A stretch of DNA of 64,000 nucleotides from Pandoraea aquatica (GTDB lineage Bacteria > Pseudomonadota > Gammaproteobacteria > Burkholderiales > Burkholderiaceae). The stretch spans positions 496,001 to 560,000 of the forward strand of contig NZ_CABPSN010000004.1 in NCBI RefSeq assembly GCF_902459565.1, read 5' to 3'. Under the pieces are notes generated by a model. It was not told where the DNA came from. It saw nothing but the letters and a program-made list of their open reading frames with translations, and did not search any database. Shown piece after piece: positions 1-8,108 of the stretch; the first letter of the stretch is position 1, and every line of letters starts with the position of its first letter. The position numbers and the translations under genes are program-made.

Positions 1-1691
1 GCACGTCTGCGCCGGGCGTGTCCGGACTCATGTTCGAGACACTCGGCATCGGCAGCGCCGACGAGCCCGCAACCGTCTACGGCCTGCTCGCGGACGATAT
101 CGCCGTCGCCCCCGACGGGGCCTCTGTCACGTTCCACCTCAACCCGGCCGCGCGCTTCAACAACGGCGACCCGGTCACGGCGCAGGACGTCAAGTATTCC
201 TTCGACACGCTGATGAGTCCTCAGTCGGCCCCCGGCTTCAAGGTGATGCTGGCTGACGTGAAGGGCGTGAGCGTGCTCGACAACCGCCGCGTGCGGTTCG
301 ACTTCAAACGCGTGAGCCCCGATCTGCCGCTGCTCGTGGCGTCGGTGCCGGTGTTCTCGCCCAAGTGGAGCGTGGGGGCGGACGGTAAGAAAAAGGCCTT
401 CGATGCGCTGACCTTCGAGCGTCCGGTGGCGAGCGGTCCCTATCTGATCGAATCGTACGATGGCGGGCGTCGCATCACCTTCCGACGCGATCCGAAGTAC
501 TGGGGCAACGACCTGCCGGTGCGACGCGGCACCTACAACTTCGAGCGCATCGTCTACAAGCTCTACTCCGATGACATCGTGCGGCTCGAAGGCTTCAAGG
601 CGGGCGAGTTCGACGCGATCACCGAATACCGCGCCCGGAGTTGGGTGCGCAGCTACGTCGGCAAGCGCTTCAAGGATGGTGAGTTGATCAAGCGCGAGTT
701 CTCGCACCACAATGCGGCGGGCATGCAGGGCTTCATTGTGAACACGCGGCGCGACTTGTTCAAAGACGTGCGTGTGCGCAAGGCGCTCGATCTCGCGCTC
801 GACTATCAGTGGCTCAACCGTCAACTGTTCTACAACCAGTATCAGCGCATTTACAGCTACTTCACGAACAGCGATCTCGCTGCGCGCGGCATGCCAAGCG
901 AGGCGGAGTTGAAGCTGCTCGAACCGCTGCGCAAGAAGCTGGATCCGGCCGTGTTCGGACCGATGGTCGTGCAACCGACGACCACGCCTCCTGCGAGCCT
1001 GCGCGATAACCTGCGCGAGGCGCGCGAACTGCTGGCGCAGGCGGGCTGGACGTATCGCGATGGCGCGCTGCGCAATGCGAAGGGCGAGCCGTTCGTCTTT
1101 GAGTTTCTCGACGATGGCGGCGCGATGGGGCCGGTGGCGTCGGCGTATGCCCGCAATCTTGCGAAGCTCGGCATCACACTCAATTTCCGTCAGAGCGATT
1201 TCGCGCTCTATCAAAAGCGCATCGAGACGTTCGACTTCGACATGATCTCGCTGCGCTATCCCGATTCGCAGATTCCCGGCACCGAACTGCTTGATCGTTT
1301 CGGCAGCCAGTCGGCGAATGTGGAGGGTTCGGATAACGTGATCGGCCTGAAGGATCCGGCCGTCGATTCGCTGCTTGGCAGCCTCGTGCGTGCGCACACG
1401 TACGACGATCTCGTAGCCGCCGCGCGCGCGCTCGACCGGGTGCTGATGCACGGCTATTACATCGTGCCGCACTGGTTCTCGTCGACGCATCGCATGGCGT
1501 ACAAACGCAATCTGCAATTCCCGGAAAAATTGCCACTGTACTTCACCGCCGAAGGCTGGCTCGTCTCGATGTGGTGGGACGGCGGTGCGACGGCAGGGAG
1601 TGGTTCGCCGCGAGACGCGGCTGCTCCGGCAACTTCAGCCGATTCGGCAGCTTCAGCAGACTCAGCAGCTTCGAAAGGAGTGACCCGTTAA
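1..1691 (+). CDS. yejA: Peptide ABC transporter, periplasmic substrate-binding protein (YejA-like), 5' partial
   Basis: Family 5 extracellular solute-binding protein that would capture oligopeptides in the periplasm and deliver them to the YejBE permease encoded next. The frame is open from base 3, so the start codon and signal peptide lie outside the window; about 563 residues are visible. The SBP_bac_5 features can be read: a PVTAQDVKYSFD segment early, then SGPYLIESYDGGRRITFRRDPKYWG, split here as SGPYLIESYDG and FRRDPKYWG. The C-terminus is an Ala/Ser-rich tail made of two 18-bp direct repeats (1634-1651 and 1652-1669) encoding ADSAAS units. The stop codon lies 2 nt before the yejB ATG, so the genes are co-transcribed. 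Homology is clear; assignment to YejA rather than another family 5 protein rests on the yejBEF neighbours. Confidence 0.87.
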   Translation, partial: TSAPGVSGLMFETLGIGSADEPATVYGLLADDIAVAPDGASVTFHLNPAARFNNGDPVTAQDVKYSFDTLMSPQSAPGFKVMLADVKGVSVLDNRRVRFDFKRVSPDLPLLVASVPVFSPKWSVGADGKKKAFDALTFERPVASGPYLIESYDGGRRITFRRDPKYWGNDLPVRRGTYNFERIVYKLYSDDIVRLEGFKAGEFDAITEYRARSWVRSYVGKRFKDGELIKREFSHHNAAGMQGFIVNTRRDLFKDVRVRKALDLALDYQWLNRQLFYNQYQRIYSYFTNSDLAARGMPSEAELKLLEPLRKKLDPAVFGPMVVQPTTTPPASLRDNLREARELLAQAGWTYRDGALRNAKGEPFVFEFLDDGGAMGPVASAYARNLAKLGITLNFRQSDFALYQKRIETFDFDMISLRYPDSQIPGTELLDRFGSQSANVEGSDNVIGLKDPAVDSLLGSLVRAHTYDDLVAAARALDRVLMHGYYIVPHWFSSTHRMAYKRNLQFPEKLPLYFTAEGWLVSMWWDGGATAGSGSPRDAAAPATSADSAASADSAASKGVTR

Positions 1692-1693
1692 TC

Positions 1694-2749
1694 ATGTGGT
1701 CCTACATTCTCAAACGACTGCTGATCATGATTCCGACGTTGCTCGGCGTGATTACGCTGACCTTCGCGGTGATTCAGTTCGTGCCCGGCGGCCCCGTCGA
1801 GCAGGTGATGCTCGAGCTCAAGGGGCGCGGCGGTGGCGGCGAGGCCAGTGGTGGCGGAGGCGGCAGCGACTATCGCGGACGTCGCGGTATCGATGCGCAG
1901 CAGCTCGCCCAGATCAAGGCACTCTACGGCTTCGACAAGACGCCGATGGAGCGCTACTGGCTCATGCTCAAACGCTTTGCGCGTTTCGACCTCGGACAGA
2001 GCTATTTCCATCATCAGAGCGTGTGGTCGCTGATCGTCTCGAAGCTGCCAGTGTCGATTTCGCTGGGGCTATGGACGTTCTTCCTCACTTACCTGATATC
2101 GGTGCCGTTGGGTATCGCCAAGGCGGTGCGCAACGGGTCTCGCTTCGATACGCTCACGAGTCTGGTCGTGCTGGTGGGCTACGCCATCCCCGGCTTCGTG
2201 CTCGGCGTGTTGCTGCTGGTGCTGTTCGGCGGCGGCACGTTCTGGCAGTTGTTCCCGTTGCGCGAACTCGTCTCGGACAACTGGAGCGATCTGTCGTGGC
2301 CGGCGAAGATCACTGACTATCTGTGGCACATCACGTTGCCGGTGACCGCGTCCGTGGTCGGTAGTTTTGCCGTCATCACCATGCTGACGAAGAACGCATT
2401 CCTCGACGAAATCCGCCGTCAATACGTGCTGACGGCGCGTGCCAAAGGATTGTCCGAGCGCAAGGTGCTGTTCAAGCACGTGTTCCGCAATGCGCTGATT
2501 CCGCTCATCACCGGCTTTCCAGCGGCATTCATCGGCGCATTCTTCGCGGGCAGTCTGCTGATCGAGACGTTGTTCTCGCTCGACGGATTGGGCCGGCTGT
2601 CATACGAATCGGTGCAGCGCCGCGACTATCCGGTCGTGCTCGGCTCGCTGTATCTGTTCACGCTCATCGGGCTGGTGACCAAGCTCATCTCCGACCTTTG
2701 CTACGTGCTGGTCGATCCGCGTATTCAATTCGATCGAGTGGAGCACTGA
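1694..2749 (+). CDS. yejB: Peptide ABC transporter permease YejB
   Basis: Inner-membrane permease of the DppB/OppB family, 351 residues. The N-terminus (MWSYILKRLLIMIPTLLGV) is the usual first membrane helix, and a VQFVPGGP-type motif follows, here VIQFVPGGPVEQ. The EAA loop is present (YVLTARAKGLSERKVLFKHV). An unusual glycine-rich insertion lies in the first periplasmic loop at about residues 42-57 (GRGGGGEASGGGGGS). The ATG at 1694 was chosen because it gives the standard N-terminus, follows a GGAGTGAC purine stretch, and sits 2 nt after the yejA stop. The longer frame upstream overlaps yejA. The gene is 1 nt from yejE. Confidence 0.93.
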   Translation: MWSYILKRLLIMIPTLLGVITLTFAVIQFVPGGPVEQVMLELKGRGGGGEASGGGGGSDYRGRRGIDAQQLAQIKALYGFDKTPMERYWLMLKRFARFDLGQSYFHHQSVWSLIVSKLPVSISLGLWTFFLTYLISVPLGIAKAVRNGSRFDTLTSLVVLVGYAIPGFVLGVLLLVLFGGGTFWQLFPLRELVSDNWSDLSWPAKITDYLWHITLPVTASVVGSFAVITMLTKNAFLDEIRRQYVLTARAKGLSERKVLFKHVFRNALIPLITGFPAAFIGAFFAGSLLIETLFSLDGLGRLSYESVQRRDYPVVLGSLYLFTLIGLVTKLISDLCYVLVDPRIQFDRVEH

Positions 2750-2750
2750 C

Positions 2751-3851
2751 GTGACCCGATCCGCCACGCCATCGCAACGCCCGACGTCCTATGCCGCATC
2801 GCCTTCGCGCTCGCCGCGCTGGCGCGTCTGGCGGCGCTTTCGTAGCCACCGGCTCGGTTACTGGAGCCTCGTCGCCTTCGTCGTGCTGTTCGGTATCAGC
2901 CTGTTTGCCGAGGTCATCGCGAACGATAAACCGTGGGTCGTGCGCTATGAAGGGCAGTGGTACTTCCCGTTGGTGAAGACGTATCCCGAAGCGACCTTCG
3001 GCGGCGACTTCCCGACACCGACGGACTATCTCGACCCTTTTATCGAAGACCGCATTCGCGCGGGCGATAACTTCGCGATCTATCCGCCGGTGCGCTACAG
3101 CTACGACACTATCAACTACTTTGCGAAGGTGCCGAATCCGGCGCCGCCGTCGTCCGAGAACTGGCTGGGGACGGACGACCGCGGCCGCGATGTCTTCGCA
3201 CGGCTGCTCTACGGCTTCCGGCTGTCGGTGATCTTCGCGCTGGCGCTCACGGTCTCGGGCACGCTGCTCGGCATGCTCGCCGGCGCGGTGCAGGGCTTTT
3301 ACGGCGGACGCATCGACCTCACGTTGCAACGGCTGATCGAGATCTGGGGTTCGTTGCCTGAGTTGTATCTGCTCATCATCTTCGCGTCGATCTTCGAGCC
3401 GCATTTGTGGCTGTTGTTCGTGCTGCTGTCGCTGTTCGGCTGGATCGGCCTGTCCGACTATGTACGGGCCGAATTCCTGCGTAATCGTCAACTGGATTAC
3501 GTGCGCGCGGCGCGGGCGATGGGGCTGTCGAACTGGCAGATCATTCGACGTCACGTATTGCCCAACAGCATGACGCCGGTCATCACGTTCCTGCCGTTTC
3601 GCATGAGTGGGGCGATTCTGGCGCTCACCAGTCTCGACTTCCTCGGGCTCGGCGTGCCGCCACCGACACCGAGCCTTGGCGAACTGCTCAATCAGGGCAA
3701 GGCGAACCTCGACGCGTGGTGGATTTCGCTGGCGACGTTCGTCGTACTCGTGCTCACGTTGTTGTTGCTCACGTTCATGGGAGACGCCTTGCGCAATGCG
3801 CTCGACACGCGTGTCGCAGACAAGCAGGCTGCGGCCGGGGGGGCGATGTGA
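2751..3851 (+). CDS. yejE: Peptide ABC transporter permease YejE
   Basis: Second inner-membrane permease subunit, DppC/OppC family, 366 residues with a GTG start one base after the yejB stop. The long periplasmic segment after the first helix (about residues 50-135) is typical of YejE. It is followed by ENWLGTDDRGRDVFARLLYG, a conserved family signature, and by the EAA loop DYVRAARAMGLSNWQIIRRH that contacts the ATPase. It should pair with YejB to form the channel. The last codons overlap the first codons of yejF, indicating translational coupling. Confidence 0.93.
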   Translation: MTRSATPSQRPTSYAASPSRSPRWRVWRRFRSHRLGYWSLVAFVVLFGISLFAEVIANDKPWVVRYEGQWYFPLVKTYPEATFGGDFPTPTDYLDPFIEDRIRAGDNFAIYPPVRYSYDTINYFAKVPNPAPPSSENWLGTDDRGRDVFARLLYGFRLSVIFALALTVSGTLLGMLAGAVQGFYGGRIDLTLQRLIEIWGSLPELYLLIIFASIFEPHLWLLFVLLSLFGWIGLSDYVRAEFLRNRQLDYVRAARAMGLSNWQIIRRHVLPNSMTPVITFLPFRMSGAILALTSLDFLGLGVPPPTPSLGELLNQGKANLDAWWISLATFVVLVLTLLLLTFMGDALRNALDTRVADKQAAAGGAM

Positions 3852-5443
3852 ACGCGCCGCTCCTCAGTATCGAAAACCTCTCGGTGCGCTTCGGCGACAC
3901 CGAAGCCGTGAAGGATGTGAGCCTTGCCATCGAACGTGGCGAGCGCGTCGCGCTGGTCGGCGAGTCGGGGTCGGGCAAGAGCGTGACGGCGCTCGCCATT
4001 CTGCGTCTGTTGCAGGACGTGCAGATTCACGGGCGCATTCTGCTCGACGGCGTGGATCTCGCCTCGGTGAGCGAGCGCGAAATGCGCGGGCTGCGCGGCA
4101 ACGACGTCGCCATGATCTTTCAAGAGCCGATGACGGCGCTCAATCCGCTCTATCCGATCGGTGAGCAAATTGCCGAGGCGCTGGAGCTGCACGAAGGGCT
4201 TTCCAAGAAGGACGCCAAGTCGCGCGCGATCGAACTGCTGCGCCGCACGGGCATTCCGGAGCCGGAGCGTCGCGTGTCGCACTTCCCGCATGAGTTGTCG
4301 GGCGGTCAGCGGCAGCGTGCCATGATCGCCATGGCGCTTGCCTGCCGTCCCAAGCTGCTGCTGGCGGACGAGCCGACCACGGCGCTCGACGTCACCATCC
4401 GTGCGCAAATCATCGAATTGCTGTTGGAGTTGCAGCGCGACGCCGCCGAGAAGCGCGGTATGGCGGTGCTGCTCATCACGCACGATCTGAATCTGGTGCG
4501 ACGCTTCGCACAACGCGTGGCGGTGATGGAGAAGGGCGTGCTAGTCGAGTGCGCCGACACCGAGACGCTATTCACGAATCCGCAGCATCCGTACACACGC
4601 AAGCTCATCGACAGCCGCCCGCAACGGGAAATTCATCCGGTGCTGCCGATTGCGCCGGTGTTGCTCGAAGGGCGAGGGGTGACGGTGGACTACGCGACGG
4701 CGCAGCCGGGCGTGCGCGGCTGGTTCCGGCGCGGGCGGTTCCGGGCGGTGCATCCGGTCGATTTGTCGCTGCGTCAGGGCGAGACGCTGGGCGTGGTCGG
4801 CGAGTCGGGCTCGGGCAAGACGACGCTGGCGATGGCCATGCTCGGTCTTCAGCACACGAGCGCGGGACAGATCGAGTTTCAGGGCGAACCGCTGGCGTCG
4901 TATCGCGGCACGAAGCAGCGCACGTTGCGCTCGCGCATGCAGATCGTGTTTCAGGACCCGTTCGGCTCTCTGTCGCCGCGCATGACGATCGAGGAGATCG
5001 TGGGCGAGGGGTTGGCGTTACATCGCCCGCAGATGAGCGAAGACGAGCGGCGGACCAAGGTGGCGGAAACGCTGCGCGAAGTCGGCATCGACGCGCGTGC
5101 CATGTCGCGTTACCCGCATGAGTTTTCCGGTGGTCAACGGCAACGGATTGCCATTGCCCGGGCGTTGATCGTCGATCCACAGATTCTCGTGCTGGACGAG
5201 CCGACGAGCGCGCTCGATGTGTCGATTCAGCAGCAGGTGCTCCATCTGCTGGCCCAATTGCAGATCAAGTACAACCTGAGTTACCTCTTCATCAGCCACG
5301 ATCTGGCGGTCATGCGGGCGATGGCGCACCGGGTTCTGGTGTTCAAGGACGGGCATCTGGTGGAGCAGGGCGATACGGAATCGGTATTTTTTGATCCGCA
5401 GAACGACTACACCCGGGAACTGGTCGCGGCGGCCATGCTGTAG
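3848..5443 (+). CDS. yejF: Peptide ABC transporter, fused double ATPase YejF
   Basis: Two ABC ATPase domains in one 531-residue chain, as in YejF. Walker A motifs are GESGSGKS at residues 38-45 and GESGSGKT at 318-325. Signature motifs are LSGGQRQRAMIAMAL and FSGGQRQRIAIARAL, and the Walker B motifs read LLLADEPTTALD and ILVLDEPTSALD. It should energise uptake through YejBE. The GTG at 3848 overlaps the yejE stop by 4 nt (ATGTGA). The frame extends upstream into yejE, but that part has no family similarity. I see no clear terminator directly after it. Confidence 0.93.
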   Translation: MNAPLLSIENLSVRFGDTEAVKDVSLAIERGERVALVGESGSGKSVTALAILRLLQDVQIHGRILLDGVDLASVSEREMRGLRGNDVAMIFQEPMTALNPLYPIGEQIAEALELHEGLSKKDAKSRAIELLRRTGIPEPERRVSHFPHELSGGQRQRAMIAMALACRPKLLLADEPTTALDVTIRAQIIELLLELQRDAAEKRGMAVLLITHDLNLVRRFAQRVAVMEKGVLVECADTETLFTNPQHPYTRKLIDSRPQREIHPVLPIAPVLLEGRGVTVDYATAQPGVRGWFRRGRFRAVHPVDLSLRQGETLGVVGESGSGKTTLAMAMLGLQHTSAGQIEFQGEPLASYRGTKQRTLRSRMQIVFQDPFGSLSPRMTIEEIVGEGLALHRPQMSEDERRTKVAETLREVGIDARAMSRYPHEFSGGQRQRIAIARALIVDPQILVLDEPTSALDVSIQQQVLHLLAQLQIKYNLSYLFISHDLAVMRAMAHRVLVFKDGHLVEQGDTESVFFDPQNDYTRELVAAAML

Positions 5444-5765
5444 GTCCGTGACATTACCGTGAAACGTCACATAACGTCGCAGAACATCGGCTAAATCGCA
5501 AACGATTGATTGTTAATGAAAATTTCCTGATTGCGCTGATTGTTTTTTTCTATTACCTTTTGACATCATGTGACGTTCACATTACTATCGCGTACCAATT
5601 AAGTTGATTATTCAACGAGTTAACCGGTCTCGCCAGAGGTCGGTGCATACAACAAGTTCGGCGGTGGGTCAGCCGGGCGTGACTCGAAGGTTTTCAACAC
5701 AGCAGCATCCTGTTGCAACTGACGAGCTACTCATCGGCCATCCGACTCAACCAACCCGGCGACCA
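5444..5765 (+). other. Intergenic region between yejF and the NlpC/P60 gene
   Basis: No gene seen. The segment from about 5490 to 5620 is clearly A+T-richer than its surroundings. It holds two GTGA...TCAC inverted repeats: GTGA-AACG-TCAC at 5459-5470 and GTGA-CGT-TCAC at 5570-5580. The second lies inside a near-consensus sigma-70 promoter. The predicted leader from there to the ATG at 5766 is about 170 nt and is unannotated. Confidence 0.6.
5560..5588 (+). promoter_or_regulatory. Sigma-70 promoter with operator-like palindrome in the spacer, upstream of the NlpC/P60 gene
   Basis: TTGACA at 5560-5565, a spacer of exactly 17 bp, then TACTAT at 5583-5588. The spacer contains the perfect 15-bp palindrome ATGTGACGTTCACAT (5568-5582). 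That placement would let a bound dimer block RNA polymerase. Sequence match only; the regulator is unknown. The half-site spacing (3 nt) differs from a canonical CRP site (6 nt). Confidence 0.6.
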
Positions 5766-6467
5766 ATGCAGACGAAACCTCCGCGCACCCGCAAGACACT
5801 CCTTCTCGCGTTCACTGCCGCTGGCCTCGTCACCGCCTCGTTGACGGCGAAGGCTGACGACTACAACAATGGTCCGACTGCCGCAGCTCGTGCTGCCGCA
5901 GCCGCCATTCAAGCCAGCAACGCTTCCCCGAACACCGCCAACGTCACCACCGTGGCCACCGACGCCGCTCAGCCGGTCGTCGAAGAGTCGCGTGTGCAAC
6001 GTGCGCAGAAGCTGCTGTCGAATGTGACGGACAAGGCGTCGGACGTCGTCCTTGGCGCGCTGAACTACATCGGCGTTCGTTACAAGTACGGTGGCAACAC
6101 GCCGGACAGCGGTCTGGATTGCAGCGGCTTCGTGCGCTATGTGTTCCAGGACACGCTCAATTTCATGCTGCCGCGCCGCTCGGAAGAAATGAGCCAGGTG
6201 GGCGAGCGCATTGCCAAGACCGATCTGAAGCCGGGCGATCTGGTGTTCTTCAACACCATGCGTCGCAGCTTCTCCCACGTCGGTATCTATATTGGTGGCG
6301 ACAAGTTCGTGCACGCCCCGGCAACGGGCGGCAAGATCCGCGTGGAAGACCTGCGCGAATCGTACTGGTCGGCGCGCTACAACGGCGCTCGCCGTGTCGA
6401 GACGCTCAAGGCCAGCGCCGAACTCACGCGCGTCGAGCAGCTGTTTAAGAACGACCACCCGATGTAA
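5766..6467 (+). CDS. Exported NlpC/P60 family cell-wall hydrolase
   Basis: A 233-residue protein with an N-terminal signal peptide (TLLLAFTAAGLVTASLTAKA, cleavage about residue 30) and an alanine-rich spacer at 35-60. The C-terminal NlpC/P60 cysteine peptidase domain runs from about 90 to 220. The expected catalytic residues are visible: Cys119 in GLDCSGFVRYVF, His171 in SHVGIYIGG, and His183 as probable third residue. Family members cleave peptide bonds in peptidoglycan stem peptides. The ATG at 5766 was chosen because it gives a clean signal peptide; the frame is open back to 5604 but no better start is visible. A terminator follows at 6508. Confidence 0.88.
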   Translation: MQTKPPRTRKTLLLAFTAAGLVTASLTAKADDYNNGPTAAARAAAAAIQASNASPNTANVTTVATDAAQPVVEESRVQRAQKLLSNVTDKASDVVLGALNYIGVRYKYGGNTPDSGLDCSGFVRYVFQDTLNFMLPRRSEEMSQVGERIAKTDLKPGDLVFFNTMRRSFSHVGIYIGGDKFVHAPATGGKIRVEDLRESYWSARYNGARRVETLKASAELTRVEQLFKNDHPM

Positions 6468-6507
6468 GTCGTCGATTCCCGCGAACGGTGCGGGGTTCGA
6501 TGCAGAC

Positions 6508-6536
6508 AAAAATGCCGCCCATTGGGCGGCATTTTT
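6508..6536 (+). terminator. Bidirectional rho-independent terminator between the NlpC/P60 gene and the patatin gene
   Basis: Perfect hairpin of AAATGCCGCCC and its complement around a 3-nt ATT loop, with a T run on the plus strand and A-rich flank on the other. It serves the plus-strand NlpC/P60 gene and the minus-strand patatin gene that converge here. Confidence 0.85.
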
Positions 6537-6551
6537 GTTTGAGGCGTCTGC

Positions 6552-7586
6552 CTAGCGTGAGGCCTGCGGCATGCCTTTAGGGGCTTCCGACTGGGCCTCG
6601 GCCAGTTTGCGCTGGATCTCCGGCCACATCTTGGCGACGGCTTCCTCGCCCGCCAGAATCGCGCGGTTGCGCCCCTGAAAGTCCGAGGCCCCCATCTTCG
6701 CCAGCGACGGACGAATCACGATGTCCGCATTCTTCTCCAGCTCGTACTGCTTGATCGACTGTCCCATGATGGTGAACGTCTGCATCAGGATGTCGAACTG
6801 GCCTTGCGTGGCCTGCGCCGTCGGATTGGCCGAGATGTCGACGGCGATGACGAAGTCCGCCCCCATCTGGCGCGCGTACTCCGCGGGCACCGGTGCAACG
6901 AGGCCGCCGTCGACGTAATCGCGACTGCCGATGTGCACCGGCTCGAATACGCCCGGCACGCTGCTCGACGCGCGCACGGCCTGGCCGGTATTGCCGCGAC
7001 GGAACAGAATCGGTGCGCCGCTCTGCAAATCGGTGGCGACGATGCCCAACTGACGCGGCATCTGCTCGATCGTGCGGTCCTTGAGGACCTTGTTCACGTA
7101 CGACTGAAGCGCTTCACCGCGCAACATGCCGCGTGAGCGGAACGGCATCGTCCAGTCGCTGATCGAGGCTTCGTCCATCGTCGAGGCCAGACGGTTCAGC
7201 TGGAAGCCGTTCAGGCCCGAGGCGTACATCGCGCCCACGACGCTCCCGGCGCTGGTGCCGACGACGATGTCCGCATGAATGCCGCGGGCTTCGAGCGCCT
7301 TGATGACGCCGACGTGTGCGAAGCCGCGTGCGGCACCGCCGCCGAGCGCCAGACCGATCTTCAGCGGACGAATGATCTTGGGCGGTGCGATGGGCGTGGT
7401 CGGTGTTTGCGCGACCGGCGGGACGGCCGTGGTGGCCGGCGCAGATGTCGACGCGCCTTGCGAAACCGTCGGCGGCGCGCTGGCACAGCCGGCAATCAGG
7501 GCAGCGACCGCGAGCGCGGCGAACGACGTACGCGCGGTTCGTGCGGCACCTGGCGTACGTGAGCCGCCGATCTTGCGAGCAGACAT
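6552..7586 (-). CDS. rssA: Patatin-like phospholipase family lipoprotein (RssA type)
   Basis: Bacterial patatin-like acyl hydrolase of 344 residues. The oxyanion motif GGGAARG is at about 82-88, the nucleophile elbow GTSAG has Ser112, and the DGG of the Ser-Asp dyad lies in YVDGGLVAPVP. A lipoprotein signal ends in LIAGC with Cys34 as the predicted lipidated residue, so the protein should be membrane-anchored. The start at 7586 gives this lipoprotein signal. The frame remains open to 7883 with ATGs at 7781 and 7805 and none has a strong ribosome-binding site, so the start is uncertain. Substrate unknown. Confidence 0.82.
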   Translation of the reverse strand: MSARKIGGSRTPGAARTARTSFAALAVAALIAGCASAPPTVSQGASTSAPATTAVPPVAQTPTTPIAPPKIIRPLKIGLALGGGAARGFAHVGVIKALEARGIHADIVVGTSAGSVVGAMYASGLNGFQLNRLASTMDEASISDWTMPFRSRGMLRGEALQSYVNKVLKDRTIEQMPRQLGIVATDLQSGAPILFRRGNTGQAVRASSSVPGVFEPVHIGSRDYVDGGLVAPVPAEYARQMGADFVIAVDISANPTAQATQGQFDILMQTFTIMGQSIKQYELEKNADIVIRPSLAKMGASDFQGRNRAILAGEEAVAKMWPEIQRKLAEAQSEAPKGMPQASR

Positions 7587-8108
7587 AGGGGCGGGCAAAG
7601 ACACAGCGGGGGCATCGGCGGCTGTCGACAGCACAGCGCGACGCAAAATAGAGATCAACGACAACAAGGGGAAACTCCGGCAGGGCAGGACAAACGCACG
7701 TGGCACCTTGACTCGTTGTGATGGGGTGGCCAGTGCGTCGACGCGCAATTTTACGGCGATTGGAGCGTCGAGGACACTCATCAGTTCACTTTTCGAGGGT
7801 GTCATCAATGGAAGGTGACCTGACGCGGAACCTTTGGTGCAGCCCTTCGTCTTATCTGCCGTTATCTGTGTGGTGGGTTGCATCCCGTCACCTCTGTTTC
7901 AGCTTTGGCGAGCTGGCCGCCCAGAATGCCACGCCGGCGACCTCGTTTCCTCCTCATCGCCGTTCGGCATCTTTCCTTTCCCCCCCTCGATTTCCAGTCT
8001 TCGATAGTGAATATGTGAATCAACGCAAATGGGAATCATTTGCGTTGATATGAATTTTTCATTATGCTGTTCCTCTCTGTAAAACCATGACTGCGAGGGG
8101 AATAGCCC
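7587..8108. other. Divergent intergenic region between the patatin gene and fbpA
   Basis: Separates a minus-strand gene from fbpA. Part of it (7587-7883) could encode an N-terminal extension of the patatin gene if an upstream start is used. The fbpA-proximal part is A+T-rich and carries the perfect inverted repeat at 8019-8049. I see no further gene. Confidence 0.5.
8019..8049 (+). promoter_or_regulatory. Fur-box-like operator upstream of fbpA
   Basis: Perfect inverted repeat with two 13-nt arms (ATCAACGCAAATG and its complement) around a 5-nt GGAAT centre. The central 19 bp (8025-8043) match the classical 19-bp Fur consensus at 13 positions, including AATCATT. The centre is 75 nt upstream of the fbpA ATG. 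Known biology: Fur represses iron uptake genes when Fe2+ is abundant. The extent of the perfect palindrome beyond 19 bp is unusual. Confidence 0.68.

Noticed and set aside
5568..5582. CRP binding site in the NlpC/P60 promoter
   Set aside because: Half sites TGTGA and TCACA are present but 3 nt apart instead of 6, so a CRP site is unlikely; called an unknown operator.
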